DNA from: Candidatus Sulfopaludibacter sp. SbA3
Lineage (GTDB): Bacteria; Acidobacteriota; Terriglobia; Bryobacterales; Bryobacteraceae
Direction: 5' to 3'
DNA length: 63,421 nucleotides
Assembly (NCBI GenBank): GCA_945861625.1
Contig: CAMAVI010000009.1
Coordinates: forward strand, 1 to 63,421
In this document: positions 44,288 through 53,410 of the stretch, one piece after another
How the letters are laid out: each line of letters starts with the position of its first letter
Numbering within the stretch: the first letter of the stretch is position 1
Notes under the pieces: generated by a model
What the model was told of the DNA's origin: nothing
The model's database searches: none
What the model saw: only the letters and a program-made list of their open reading frames with translations
Program-made: the position numbers and the translations under genes

Positions 44288-44995
44288 ACGGCAGATCTTC
44301 ATCACGATCCGCACGGGCAGGATCCGCACGGGCATGGCAATGGGCACGGCCACGGGCATGACCCGCGCCACCAGCACCATTTCGCCACCATGGAGCAGCA
44401 GTTCGATACCAGCAAGATCGGTATGTGGCTGTTCCTGGCGACCGAAGTCCTGACCTTCGGCGGCCTGTTCGCCGGCTTTGGTCTGATGCAGAATAAGTAT
44501 CCGCGGGAATTCGTGGAAGCGCATCTGCAGTTGCAGCGCCTGCCTGGCGCAGCCAATACCGTGGTTCTGTTGATTTCCAGTTTCACTATGGTGATGGCCG
44601 TGCTCTCGGCGCGGACCAATCAGATCGCCAAGACCGTGCGCTACTTGTGGCTGACGGTCGGCTGCGCCGGCATCTTCATGTGCATCAAGGCGTATGAATA
44701 CCACCACAAGTTTGAAGAAGGCTTGTTGCCGGGCATGTTCTATCATCACGAAGGCGATTTGATCGCCGGCAGCCACGGCTACTCCGCTTTCTTCAGTTTC
44801 TATTTCATGATGACCGGCCTACACGGCCTGCACGTGCTGATCGGTATGGGTATGCTGAGCTGGTTGGCGATCCGCGCCAAGCGCGGCGAATTTTCCGACA
44901 AATATTACACGCCGGTCGATCTGGTGGGCTTGTTCTGGCACTTGGTCGACATGATCTGGATTTATCTGTTCCCGTTGTACTACCTAATCTCATGA
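44276..44995 (+). CDS. coxC: Cytochrome c oxidase subunit III
   Basis: A 239-aa membrane subunit. After a very histidine-rich start (DLHHDPHGQDPHGHGNGHGH) come five helices, from KIGMWLFLATEVLTFGGLFAG to LFWHLVDMIWIYLFPLYYL. FFSFYFMMTGLHGLHVLIGM is the usual subunit III motif. Its start is the fourth of a set of tandem ATGs. It ends with ATGA on the subunit IV gene. The His-rich tail is longer than usual and might hold metal. Confidence 0.95.
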   Translation: MSTTTADLHHDPHGQDPHGHGNGHGHGHDPRHQHHFATMEQQFDTSKIGMWLFLATEVLTFGGLFAGFGLMQNKYPREFVEAHLQLQRLPGAANTVVLLISSFTMVMAVLSARTNQIAKTVRYLWLTVGCAGIFMCIKAYEYHHKFEEGLLPGMFYHHEGDLIAGSHGYSAFFSFYFMMTGLHGLHVLIGMGMLSWLAIRAKRGEFSDKYYTPVDLVGLFWHLVDMIWIYLFPLYYLIS

Positions 44996-45402
44996 GCACG
45001 CATAGCGAACATACTCACGATCCCCGCAAAGAAGCGCGAGCCCACGTAATCACGCTGGTTACGCTCTTGATCCTCACGATCATTACCGTGGGCGCCTCGT
45101 ATATTCAGTTCGGGTCGCCAGCAGCCAACGTGGTGATCGCGTTGACGATTGCCACCTTCAAGGCAACCATTGTCGGGCTTTTCTTTATGCACCTATTGCA
45201 CGATAAGGCGGTGAACGCCATTATTGCCGTCGCCGGTTATCTGTTCCTGGGAATCTTCTTGCTGTTCTGCTTTATCGACATCGGTTCGCGCGGCAACTTG
45301 CAGCCGACCAATCTGCATCCGCCGACGGCAGTGGCGGCGTCGGGTGAAGCGGGTGCAGCTGCTCCGGCCGGAGAGAAGGCCGCGGAAGGCAAGAAAGAGT
45401 AG
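44992..45402 (+). CDS. coxD: Cytochrome c oxidase subunit IV (prokaryotic type)
   Basis: A 136-aa protein with three helices: VITLVTLLILTIITVGASYI, VVIALTIATFKATIVGLFFM and VAGYLFLGIFLLFCFIDIG. The motif KATIVGLFFMHL is typical of COX4_pro. An Ala/Glu-rich tail follows. It overlaps coxC by four bases and ends the 12.6-kb respiratory operon. Confidence 0.9.
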   Translation: MSTHSEHTHDPRKEARAHVITLVTLLILTIITVGASYIQFGSPAANVVIALTIATFKATIVGLFFMHLLHDKAVNAIIAVAGYLFLGIFLLFCFIDIGSRGNLQPTNLHPPTAVAASGEAGAAAPAGEKAAEGKKE

Positions 45403-45425
45403 TCCGTCTCCGCAAGGAGAATCCC

Positions 45426-46055
45426 ATGGAACCCCTGCACCCAATTGAGGTGCGCGTCCTGGGCGCGCTGCTTGAAAAAGAAATCACCACGCCGGAATAT
45501 TATCCGCTCACGCTGAACGCCTTGGTGAATGCGTGCAACCAGAAATCCAGCCGTGAGCCGGTGGTGAACTACGACGAGGCTACGGTGCAGCAGGCCCTCG
45601 CGCTGCTGCGGAACAAGGGGCTGGCGGTGAAAGTCAGCGGGGCCGGGCACCGCGTCGAAAAGTACGGTCACTTGCTGGGCGAAAAGCTGAATCTGGGGCG
45701 CCGTGAGTCCGCCGTACTCTGCGTGTTGATGCTGCGCGGGCCGCAGACGGTGGGCGAACTGCGCGGCCGCACGGAACGAATGTACGAATTCGGCGAGTTG
45801 GAAGAAGTGGAGCGTTGCCTGGAAGCGCTGGCCGCGCACGAGCCTGAGCCTTTAGTGGCGCCGCTGGCCCGCGGACGCTGGGGGCACGTTTTGGGTGGCG
45901 CGGTCTTGGAAGGCGCTCCGGACGCAATAGCGGCGTCCGACGCGCCCGCGGAGGCGAGCACCTCTTCTCCCCTGGAAGCCCGCGTGGAAGCGCTGGAGCG
46001 CGAAGTCGCCGAATTGAAACAAACCCTGGCCAGTTTCCGCCGCCAGTTCGAGTAA
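45426..46055 (+). CDS. YceH/UPF0502 (DUF480) family protein
   Basis: A 209-aa cytoplasmic protein made of two winged-helix units. Family motifs: VRVLGALLEKEITTPEYYPL, LNALVNACNQKSSREPVV and AVLCVLMLRGPQTVGELRGR. A C-terminal coiled coil (ARVEALEREVAELKQTLASF) ends it. AAGGAG stands seven bases before the ATG. Function is not established; a DNA-binding role is suspected from the fold. It lies 23 bases after the oxidase operon and could be co-transcribed. Confidence 0.93.
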   Translation: MEPLHPIEVRVLGALLEKEITTPEYYPLTLNALVNACNQKSSREPVVNYDEATVQQALALLRNKGLAVKVSGAGHRVEKYGHLLGEKLNLGRRESAVLCVLMLRGPQTVGELRGRTERMYEFGELEEVERCLEALAAHEPEPLVAPLARGRWGHVLGGAVLEGAPDAIAASDAPAEASTSSPLEARVEALEREVAELKQTLASFRRQFE

Positions 46056-46066
46056 CATCGAAGTTT

Positions 46067-47299
46067 ATGTCCCGCCGTCCCCCTGTTCAGGTAAAACGTG
46101 TCGATGAGTGCCACACACTCAGCGAATTGATCACGCACTGCTTCCCGGCCTTCGGCGGAGCGTTTCTGCGCCGCATCTACACCATCCTCGACCTCGCGAT
46201 CGGGCAAGGGTGTCCGTTGACGCTCGCCGTCGCGGGACCCGTGACCGTTTCCGGCCAGCACCAGGCGTGGTTGATCCCGTTGCTCGAAACCGGATGGGTG
46301 GCGTATCTGTCCACCACGGACGCCGTGTGTTACCACGATGGTCACCGCTCGCTCGACGCGCACCGGGACGGACCGGTTTTCGAAGTGCCCATCTGGGGTG
46401 ATGACGGCGCGCTGCGCGACGACCGGACCATCCGCGTCACCGACATGGCCTTTGATGAGGACGTCCTGCTGGATCAGGACCGCTTCCTCACGGCCATGCT
46501 CTCCCTTCCCGAATTCCAGAAGCAGATGACGGGCACGGAACTGCGCTACCGTTTGGGCGCGTTCTTCGCCCGCCAGGAAAAATTCAACCGGGTCACACAA
46601 GGTCTGCTTGCCACGTGCAATCGTCTGGCGATTCCCATCTTCGTGGGCGCGCCCGGAGACGGCAGCGTATTCCTGAATTCCATGAAGCTGTGGGCCATGC
46701 AACGGGCCGGCATGATCGAGTCCTACAAATTCGAGCTCGACCTGCACGCCGAAGTTTACGAAGCCTGCGCCTACCACCGCTGGGGACTGTTCGACAACTC
46801 CGCCAAGTCGCTCGCGACCCTGATCCTGGGCGGCGGCGTTCCCAAGAACTACAATCTGCAACCCGAGCCCGCGCTGGGCCAAGTGCTGGGGATTCCCAAC
46901 GTCCGCGGCTACAACTTCGACGTTCAGATTGTCACCGCGCCGGTGACCGACGGATCGTTGTCATCGTGCCCTCCGGCGGAAGCCGTCACCTGGGGCAAGG
47001 TGGACAAAGACACGTACCTGCAAGCCACCGAGAGCATGCAAGCGGATTACTCCATGCTCATGCCGTTCTTGGTAAAGGCGTTGCTGGATAACCGCAAGCG
47101 TTACGAGCAGGAAGCCGCTGAGATCGGGGAAGACAAGCTGTTCGAACGCGATCCGAAAGCGCGCGGTTATCTGCGCCCTCGTGCCGGCTACCGGTTATTT
47201 GAACAGCGTGAGGAGTTGTGCCGCCGTTTGGACCACGATGTCGCGGCGAACAGGGACTGGCTATTGGATACGCTTCGCTATCCGCTTGCGGGCGGTTAG
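46067..47299 (+). CDS. Deoxyhypusine synthase-like protein
   Basis: A 410-aa NAD-dependent spermidine-using enzyme family. Motifs: a nucleotide-binding part LAVAGPVTVSGQ, PIFVGAPGDGSVFLN, and the lysine loop GGGVPKNYNLQ, where the lysine matches the one that forms the covalent imine in deoxyhypusine synthase. Bacteria lack eIF5A, so this enzyme probably makes a polyamine or modifies another target; bacterial homologues include homospermidine synthases. Length exceeds the core enzyme by about 40 aa at the C-terminus. It follows YceH by 11 bases. Confidence 0.85.
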   Translation: MSRRPPVQVKRVDECHTLSELITHCFPAFGGAFLRRIYTILDLAIGQGCPLTLAVAGPVTVSGQHQAWLIPLLETGWVAYLSTTDAVCYHDGHRSLDAHRDGPVFEVPIWGDDGALRDDRTIRVTDMAFDEDVLLDQDRFLTAMLSLPEFQKQMTGTELRYRLGAFFARQEKFNRVTQGLLATCNRLAIPIFVGAPGDGSVFLNSMKLWAMQRAGMIESYKFELDLHAEVYEACAYHRWGLFDNSAKSLATLILGGGVPKNYNLQPEPALGQVLGIPNVRGYNFDVQIVTAPVTDGSLSSCPPAEAVTWGKVDKDTYLQATESMQADYSMLMPFLVKALLDNRKRYEQEAAEIGEDKLFERDPKARGYLRPRAGYRLFEQREELCRRLDHDVAANRDWLLDTLRYPLAGG

Positions 47300-47300
47300 T

Positions 47301-47594
47301 TTAGACCACGCCCATGCCGCCGGCGATCAACGCCGCCAGATTCCAAGCCACCACTAACGCGAACAGGATATTGATCCGGGTCAGCAGACGCTGACGCCCG
47401 CATTGCCAACAGTAAACTCCCAAGCCCAGCGCCAGACACTTGATGAGAACCAGCCCTGCGATCGGGTTCGAAGTAAACTTCATCGCAAACCGTACCAAAG
47501 GGTTTCCTTCCTGGATGCCATGCAGAAGAAAGGCCAGGGTGGTCATGAGGTCCAACACCTGCAGGTATGAGTACTGGATGAGCAGTTGATTCAC
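47301..47594 (-). CDS. Small DUF5658-like membrane protein
   Basis: A 97-aa protein with three helices (YLQVLDLMTTLAFLLHGIQE, PIAGLVLIKCLALGLGVYCW, ILFALVVAWNLAALIAGG). The motif QVLDLMTT...EGNPLVRF is what marks DUF5658. Its 3' end is one base from the convergent deoxyhypusine synthase-like gene. The 137 bases upstream form a divergent region shared with the squalene-cyclase-like gene. Function unknown. Confidence 0.75.
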   Translation of the reverse strand: MNQLLIQYSYLQVLDLMTTLAFLLHGIQEGNPLVRFAMKFTSNPIAGLVLIKCLALGLGVYCWQCGRQRLLTRINILFALVVAWNLAALIAGGMGVV

Positions 47595-47731
47595 GGATAC
47601 GATCCTTAGCGAATGACCTTATTTACTGTAAGCGGAACCCCCTAGAGTGTAAATAGTACTTTAGTCCCGCTTTGAGGTTCTAGCCCCAACCCTCCCTAAA
47701 GGAATCAAAGGTTTCCACCGATGGTACCCTC

Positions 47732-48664
47732 GTGCCAGACGTTCTCACCCAGAGCGGGCTATCGTACCCGAAACAGGACCTGAAAGAGGGCTTGCAAACA
47801 CGCCTGGAAACGCTTCGCCGGAGCCAGAATCCGGACGGCGGTTGGGGATTTGTCCCGGGAAAGGCCTCCTGGCTGGAGCCCACGGCTTACGCCGCGCTGG
47901 CTCTGCACGGCGAACCGGCGGCGGACCGTGCGTGGGCCCTGCTTCGCTCCTGGCAGCTTCCCGATGGCGGCTGGCCGCCCTCGGCGGGCGTGAAGGCCTC
48001 CGGTTGGGGGACGGCCCTCTGCGCGACCATCGCCATGGCCCGCAACGAATGGGACGCGCCGCTCCAGAAGGGCATCGCGTGGCTGGTGGGCGCAGCCGGC
48101 GTGGAAACTAATTGGCTGGCGGTCGTATTCTCGCGCATTGGCCTGGTCGATTACGGCCGTAATGTGGCGCTGAAGGCTTGGCCGTGGAGGCCGGGGAACT
48201 CCGGATGGGTGGAACCCACCGTACATGCGCTGGTGGCTCTCAAGCTGGCTGCGCCGAAACTATCCAGTAAAGAATTAAGGGAACGGGTTCAGACGGGCGA
48301 AGCCCAGCTTCTGGATGTACGCGGCCGTGACGGCGGTTGGAACTACGGAAGCCCGAAGGTTCTTGGCGTGGAATTACCTTCTTATCCTGAAACGACGGCC
48401 CTGGCGTTGGTGGCCTTGCAGGGCCGTAAGGACATGGGGAAAGCGTTTGATCTTGCTCGGAAGCAAATTGCCGAGACGCCTTCGCCGATGGCGCGCGCCT
48501 GGCTCACCATCGCCATGCGGCTACATGGAATGGATGTAAATCCACCCGAACCGGCAGGCAAGTCTCCTGCTGACCTGGTCATCACCGCTGTGGAAGCCCT
48601 GGCCGCGCCTGAAGGGAACTTCCGCTTTTTCAAGACACCGGCGCTTTCCGGGGGTGCGGTTTAA
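47732..48664 (+). CDS. Prenyltransferase/squalene-cyclase-like repeat protein
   Basis: A 310-aa protein of alpha-alpha barrel repeats with QW-type motifs: NPDGGWGFVPG (34-44), LPDGGWPPS and DGGWNYG near 194. It is half the length of true squalene-hopene cyclases and I see no DxDD acid motif, so cyclase activity is unlikely; such short proteins may bind lipids or proteins. The start is GTG 47732 with a weak ribosome-binding site; no better in-frame start exists. The stop TAA directly precedes the DUF362 ATG, so the two probably act together. Confidence 0.8.
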   Translation: MPDVLTQSGLSYPKQDLKEGLQTRLETLRRSQNPDGGWGFVPGKASWLEPTAYAALALHGEPAADRAWALLRSWQLPDGGWPPSAGVKASGWGTALCATIAMARNEWDAPLQKGIAWLVGAAGVETNWLAVVFSRIGLVDYGRNVALKAWPWRPGNSGWVEPTVHALVALKLAAPKLSSKELRERVQTGEAQLLDVRGRDGGWNYGSPKVLGVELPSYPETTALALVALQGRKDMGKAFDLARKQIAETPSPMARAWLTIAMRLHGMDVNPPEPAGKSPADLVITAVEALAAPEGNFRFFKTPALSGGAV

Positions 48665-49669
48665 ATGAAGTGCGGCTTGAATCCTGACCGGCGTGAATTC
48701 CTGGCGATTGCTGGGGCGGGAGCCGTTGCCGGATATGCGGGCTACACCGGAGGCCGCGGAGAGAAGCCGAAGAGTGAGGCAAAATTTCCGCTCTCCACAC
48801 AGACTTCGAGCGCCGTGATCGTAAAAGCGGATTCCTATTCGCGTGATCTTGCAGGCATCATGATGCAGGGCATTCTGGAGTGCGGGCTCGACGTGACTGG
48901 AAAATCCGTTCTGCTGAAACCGAACTTTGTGGAATTCGACCCCAATACCTGCATCAACACAGATGTTGCAGTAGTTGCCACTGCTCTCGACGTCTTTCGT
49001 ACGCTGGGCGCGGCGGATGTCAAGATTGCGGAAGGGCCTGGACATAGACGCGATACCTTTGCGATCGCGGAGCTGACGCGCTACCGCTCGGAAATCAAGG
49101 ACTTTGACGACGTGTTCGTCGATCTCAACCGCGATGACGTGAGTCCGGTCCAGGGCTTCGCCGATCGCGCGGAGTTTTACTTCCCAAATACGGTGCTGGC
49201 CGCCGACGTGATCGTGTCGCTCGCTAAGATGAAGACGCATCACTGGGCCGGCGCGACGCTGTCGATGAAGAACTTCTTCGGGCTAGTGCCGGGCTCCGTA
49301 TATGGGTGGCCCAAGAACGAATTGCATCATATCGGGATACCGAAGTCGATTGTCGAACTGACGCGCTTGTTCGGCCCCAAGAGCTTCGCCATTGTCGACG
49401 GCATCATGGGCATGGAAGGCAACGGGCCTATTCAGGGGACTCCCAAGAAAGCCGGTGTGATGGTGATGGGTTCCGATCTGCCCGCCGTGGATGCCACCTG
49501 CTGCCGCATCATGGGAATCGACCCGGCGCGCGTCGAGTATCTCCAGATGGCGGCGGACCGCTATGGGATCACCGACGCGGCTCGCATTGAACAGCGGGGC
49601 GAAACCATCGCCAGCGTCCGTACGGATTTCCAACTTATCAAAGAGTTCAAGCACCTTCGGCTAACGTAA
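48665..49669 (+). CDS. DUF362 protein with Tat signal
   Basis: A 334-aa protein. The N-terminus has a twin-arginine motif DRREFLAIAGAGAVAGYAGY. The DUF362 core includes VLLKPNFVEFDP, SLAKMKTHHWAGATLSMKNF near 180-200 and AIVDGIMGMEGNGPIQG near 240-257. No four-cysteine ferredoxin module is attached, unlike in some relatives. Biochemical role is not known. It starts one base after the repeat protein ends, and tpiA follows 32 bases downstream. Confidence 0.88.
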   Translation: MKCGLNPDRREFLAIAGAGAVAGYAGYTGGRGEKPKSEAKFPLSTQTSSAVIVKADSYSRDLAGIMMQGILECGLDVTGKSVLLKPNFVEFDPNTCINTDVAVVATALDVFRTLGAADVKIAEGPGHRRDTFAIAELTRYRSEIKDFDDVFVDLNRDDVSPVQGFADRAEFYFPNTVLAADVIVSLAKMKTHHWAGATLSMKNFFGLVPGSVYGWPKNELHHIGIPKSIVELTRLFGPKSFAIVDGIMGMEGNGPIQGTPKKAGVMVMGSDLPAVDATCCRIMGIDPARVEYLQMAADRYGITDAARIEQRGETIASVRTDFQLIKEFKHLRLT

Positions 49670-49701
49670 GCTCCGGGCACCGGTTGGTATGCTGGGATTA
49701 C

Positions 49702-50451
49702 ATGCGCAAACCCGTCATGGCCGGCAATTGGAAGCTGTACAAGACTGCCGCCGAAACTTCCGCTTTTTTCGAGAAATTCATGCCGGCGATTGCGGACCGC
49801 AAGCGCGCGGAAATCGTGATCTGTCCGCCCTTCGTGAACATCCCGGCGGCAGTGGCGGCGTCGTCCGCCAGTTCCGTCGAGGTCGGCGGACAGGATCTGT
49901 TTTGGCTGCAAGAAGGCGCCTATACCGGAGAAGTTTCCGGCAACATGCTCGCGGCAATCGGCGCGCGCTGGGTGATCATCGGCCACAGCGAACGACGCCA
50001 ATATTTTCACGAAACTGACGAGACTGTCCTGAAAAAAACGCAGGCGGCGCTGGCGTCAGGATTGAACCCCATCGTATGCGTGGGCGAGCGGCTGGAGGAA
50101 CGCGAAGCCGGAGCTACCGAAAGCGTCCTGCGCACGCAGTTCACGGGTGGCATCGGCGCGCTGACGCCGGAGCAATTCGCTAAGATCGTAATCGCTTACG
50201 AGCCGGTATGGGCGATCGGCACGGGCAAAACCGCGACTCCCGAGATGGCGGCGGACGCACACCGTGTCTTGCGCGCCGAAGTCGCTCAGCGCTACGGACA
50301 GGCAGCGGCGGATGCGTGCCGTATTCTTTACGGCGGCAGTGTCAAGCCCGATAACGTCAAGGGGCTGATGGCGCAGGAGGAAATTGACGGCGCTCTGGTG
50401 GGCGGCGCGAGCCTCGACCCGGCGTCGTTCGCGGCGATTGTGAACTTCTAG
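49702..50451 (+). CDS. tpiA: Triosephosphate isomerase
   Basis: Interconverts dihydroxyacetone phosphate and glyceraldehyde 3-phosphate. It has 249 aa from ATG 49702, the normal length. Active-site residues are all present: N and K in AGNWKLYK, histidine in IIGHSERRQYF, glutamate in AYEPVWAIGTGKTA, and the phosphate loop ILYGGSVKPDN. It is followed by a 13-14-bp tandem repeat that fills the gap to the convergent gene. Confidence 0.98.
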   Translation: MRKPVMAGNWKLYKTAAETSAFFEKFMPAIADRKRAEIVICPPFVNIPAAVAASSASSVEVGGQDLFWLQEGAYTGEVSGNMLAAIGARWVIIGHSERRQYFHETDETVLKKTQAALASGLNPIVCVGERLEEREAGATESVLRTQFTGGIGALTPEQFAKIVIAYEPVWAIGTGKTATPEMAADAHRVLRAEVAQRYGQAAADACRILYGGSVKPDNVKGLMAQEEIDGALVGGASLDPASFAAIVNF

Positions 50452-50452
50452 C

Positions 50453-50492
50453 TACTGCTTGTCCGTTACTGTTTTCCATTACTGTTTGTCCA
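50453..50492. repeat. Three 13-14-bp tandem units at the tpiA / secreted-protein junction
   Basis: Plus-strand units TACTGCTTGTCCGT, TACTGTTTTCCAT and TACTGTTTGTCCA. On the minus strand each unit carries a TAA or TAG; the innermost is the stop of the 50479-51081 gene. In coding terms the end of that protein (DKQ-stop) appears to have been copied twice past its stop. Confidence 0.8.
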
Positions 50493-51081
50493 GTGGTACT
50501 TCGTAGTAGAAATACTCCTGGCCTGAGCTGGCGTCGCGAATCCCTGTTAGATACAGCCGTGAGCCCGGCTCATGATCGACGTTGAAGTAGAAGAATCCGT
50601 ACACTCGCTCGCCGGCCGGCAGAAGTTTGGCGGAGAACGCGCGGCCCTCGATCTCCCAAACGTTCAACGGTCCCTTCTTCACCCTCGTGGGCAGAGGCAA
50701 GGGGAGCGGGTTGCTTCCCCCGATGCGCGGCGTCTTGGTGACCGCACCGAGCCGCTGCACGTCGTCAGGCGCTATGGCGTCCACGTGCTTGCCGCTGGCG
50801 TTCACGAAGGCGGTGTTCAAGCCCAGTCGCAAGGCTTTTCCTGTGCCGTTTTCGAGGATCACCAGCACGGGCAGAATCCCGTACTTGTTGGGGTTCACTT
50901 TCCCGAAGGCCGCGGCTGTATCGGCGTCACTAAGGAACGGCACGGCGGCGATGGTGATCTTATCGAGCGTCTGGTGCGACGGGTAAGACGACGCCGGACC
51001 CGGGGCAAAACGCGTCTTCTCCTTGTCGGCGGCCGCCGCCACCGCTATACTCAGTAGAACGATTATTGCCACGCGTCTCAT
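50479..51081 (-). CDS. Secreted protein of unknown function
   Basis: A 200-aa protein with a clear signal peptide (VAIIVLLSIAVAAAA) and GAGGAAATAG before the ATG. The mature part is basic and beta-rich (ILPVLVILENGTGKALRLGLN, VYGFFYFNVDHEPGSRLYL); the last motif suggests an immunoglobulin-like or copper-chaperone-like fold, but no family is recognised. The 5' end overlaps the likely start of the divergent kdtA-lpxK gene by 59 bases. The 3' end carries a tandem repeat. Confidence 0.75.
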   Translation of the reverse strand: MRRVAIIVLLSIAVAAAADKEKTRFAPGPASSYPSHQTLDKITIAAVPFLSDADTAAAFGKVNPNKYGILPVLVILENGTGKALRLGLNTAFVNASGKHVDAIAPDDVQRLGAVTKTPRIGGSNPLPLPLPTRVKKGPLNVWEIEGRAFSAKLLPAGERVYGFFYFNVDHEPGSRLYLTGIRDASSGQEYFYYEVPLDKQ

Positions 51082-53410
51082 CTATTTCCTCTACCAACTG
51101 CTCGAAGATGCTCTCTCGCCGGCGGTTGCCCTGTATCTACTTTACAGGGGAATTCGCGACCGCAGGTACTTCCGCCGCCTGGGCGAGCGCCTCGGCTCGC
51201 TTCCCGCTTCTCTAGAGACGACGGGCAGCGGGGCCATTTGGTTTCACGCCGTTTCAGTTGGTGAAGTGCTATCTCTGACGGAGCTCTTGCGCCGGCTGCG
51301 CGCGGAAAGGCCGTCGGTACAACTGTTTGTGTCCACAACCACCCTGGCTGGACGGGCCATGGCGGAGCAAAAATTGGTGGAACTGGTAGACGGCGTTTTC
51401 TATGCGCCGCTCGATTACCGGTGCATCGTGCGCAAAGTGCTGCGGCGGCTGCGTCCGTCACTCGTAGTGGTGCTGGAAACGGAGATCTGGCCCAACCTGT
51501 ACCGGGAAGTGAAACGCGCGGGGGCGTCCTTGCTGGTTGTGAATGGCCGCATCTCTGGCCGCGCGCTTCCGCGCTACGTCCGCTGGAACTGGTTTTTCCG
51601 CCATGCGCTTGCGCAGCCCGACGCGATTCTGGCGCAGACCGAAGAAGATGCCCGGCGTTACGTATTGGCGGGCGCGCCCGTGGGCCGCGTGCAAGCAGCG
51701 GGAAACCTCAAATATGATTTCGCGCCGCCCGCTGCCGGTGTCCCCGCGGAGATTGTGGAGTTCTTGGATCGAACACGTCCCGGGAAGATCTGGGTCGCCG
51801 CCAGCACCATGCCGCCGGCCGATTCAGGCGATGTGGACGAGGACGACGTGGTCATCGACGCCTTTCATGAAGTGGCGGCCACGCATCCCGATCTGCTTTT
51901 AATCCTCGTCCCGCGCCGGCCGGAACGTTTTGCGATGGCGGCAGACAAGTTGGCGCGCGCCGGTATCGCGTTCACGCGGCGCACGGCGCTTGAGTGCATT
52001 CAACTGCCGGGAGTCCTGCTGCTCGACTCCATGGGTGAACTGGCCGCGCTGTTCGAGCGCGCCGATGTTGTTTTCATGGGCGGAACGCTCGCCAACCGCG
52101 GCGGCCACAACATCCTGGAGCCCGCGTACTTCGGTAAGCCCGTAATTACCGGGCCGCACATGGAAAACTTCGCGGCGATCGCCGAGGAATTCCATCAGGC
52201 TCAGGCGCTTCGCCGGATCGTGGCGCCATCCGAGTTAGCCCCGGCTGTTGAGGAGTTGCTCAACGGCAATTCGGCCATGGGAGAACGAGCCCGCGGCGTC
52301 GCCCAGAGCAAACGGGGCGTCACCGAACGGATCGCGAGTCAGATTTGGGACGCCTTTTCCGACGGCGTTCCCGCGCCTGTTCCGTATTGGCTGGCGCGTG
52401 TGTTTCTGGTCCCCCTATCCTGGGTTTGGAGAGCCGGTCACCATCTGAACATCGCGACCAGCGGCCTGGGACGCCACACCTTGCATGCGCCTGTGATCAG
52501 CGTGGGCGGGTTGACGATGGGGGGCGTGGGAAAGTCTCCGATGGTGGCGCACCTCGCGGCAAGGTTGCATGAAGCCGGACACGATCCCGCGATTCTCACA
52601 CGCGGGTATAAGCGCAAGTCACCCGAGCCGGTGGTCATTGTTGGGCGCGGCGAAGCCGCCAGCCAATATCTCACCGGGGACGAAGCGCAGATGCTGCTGC
52701 GCGCGGGGCATGCGCACATTGGGATAGGCAGCGATCGTTACCGGGTCGGACTGGAACTGGAGCGCGGCTTCGCTCCGGGCGTGTTTCTGCTGGACGACGG
52801 GTTTCAACATTTCAAACTGGCGCGCCGGCACGATATCGTTTTGATTGACGGATTGAATCCTTTTGGCGGCGGTGTGTTCCCACTGGGCCGCGGCCGGGAA
52901 CCCGCGGACAGCTTACGCCGTGCGACCGCCATTGTTCTGACGCGCGCGGAACCTGGCCACCACAATACCGGGCTGGAACGTCAGTTGCGCGCCCATAACT
53001 CGGTTGCGCCGATCTACCGCTGCCGGGTGATTCCGCGCGAGTGGATCGACGTGTACTCGTCACTGAGTGCGCCGGCGATGGAGCCGCCGTTCCGGAAAGT
53101 CGCTGCATTTTGTGGGCTCGGCAATCCGCGGTCATTCTGGAGTACGCTCGAAGAATTGAGGCTCGATGTAGTCTTCCACTGGGCCTTCGGCGATCATCAC
53201 TCCTATCGTCCCGTGGAGTTGCAGCGGCTCCTGGCGCAGGCCCAGGCGGCGGGGGCGGAAGTACTGGTGACCACGGAGAAGGACGCCTTGAATCTTTGCG
53301 GCGATGCGTGCGCGATCGTGTCGCCGCTGAAGTTGTACTGGCTGAAGATCGGCATTGAGATTGAAAGAGAAGAAGAATTGATGCGGCAAATCACGGAAGG
53401 ACTCAGATGA
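51023..53410 (+). CDS. kdtA-lpxK: Fused Kdo transferase and lipid A 4'-kinase (KdtA-LpxK)
   Basis: A 795-aa inner-membrane enzyme joining two steps of lipid A assembly. Residues up to about 430 are KdtA: membrane anchor, IWFHAVSVGEVLSLTELLR, ETEIWPNLYREVKRAGAS, MGGTLANRGGHNILEPA. From about 440 it is LpxK: P-loop VGGLTMGGVGKSPMVAHLA, DDGFQHFKLARRHDIVLID, PFGGGVFPLGRGREP. The order of action is reversed relative to domain order, since LpxK makes the lipid IVA that KdtA uses. The start is uncertain: TTG 51023 is the only near candidate and overlaps the divergent neighbour. Ends with ATGA on nadD. Confidence 0.92.
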   Translation: MSAAAATAILSRTIIATRLIYFLYQLLEDALSPAVALYLLYRGIRDRRYFRRLGERLGSLPASLETTGSGAIWFHAVSVGEVLSLTELLRRLRAERPSVQLFVSTTTLAGRAMAEQKLVELVDGVFYAPLDYRCIVRKVLRRLRPSLVVVLETEIWPNLYREVKRAGASLLVVNGRISGRALPRYVRWNWFFRHALAQPDAILAQTEEDARRYVLAGAPVGRVQAAGNLKYDFAPPAAGVPAEIVEFLDRTRPGKIWVAASTMPPADSGDVDEDDVVIDAFHEVAATHPDLLLILVPRRPERFAMAADKLARAGIAFTRRTALECIQLPGVLLLDSMGELAALFERADVVFMGGTLANRGGHNILEPAYFGKPVITGPHMENFAAIAEEFHQAQALRRIVAPSELAPAVEELLNGNSAMGERARGVAQSKRGVTERIASQIWDAFSDGVPAPVPYWLARVFLVPLSWVWRAGHHLNIATSGLGRHTLHAPVISVGGLTMGGVGKSPMVAHLAARLHEAGHDPAILTRGYKRKSPEPVVIVGRGEAASQYLTGDEAQMLLRAGHAHIGIGSDRYRVGLELERGFAPGVFLLDDGFQHFKLARRHDIVLIDGLNPFGGGVFPLGRGREPADSLRRATAIVLTRAEPGHHNTGLERQLRAHNSVAPIYRCRVIPREWIDVYSSLSAPAMEPPFRKVAAFCGLGNPRSFWSTLEELRLDVVFHWAFGDHHSYRPVELQRLLAQAQAAGAEVLVTTEKDALNLCGDACAIVSPLKLYWLKIGIEIEREEELMRQITEGLR

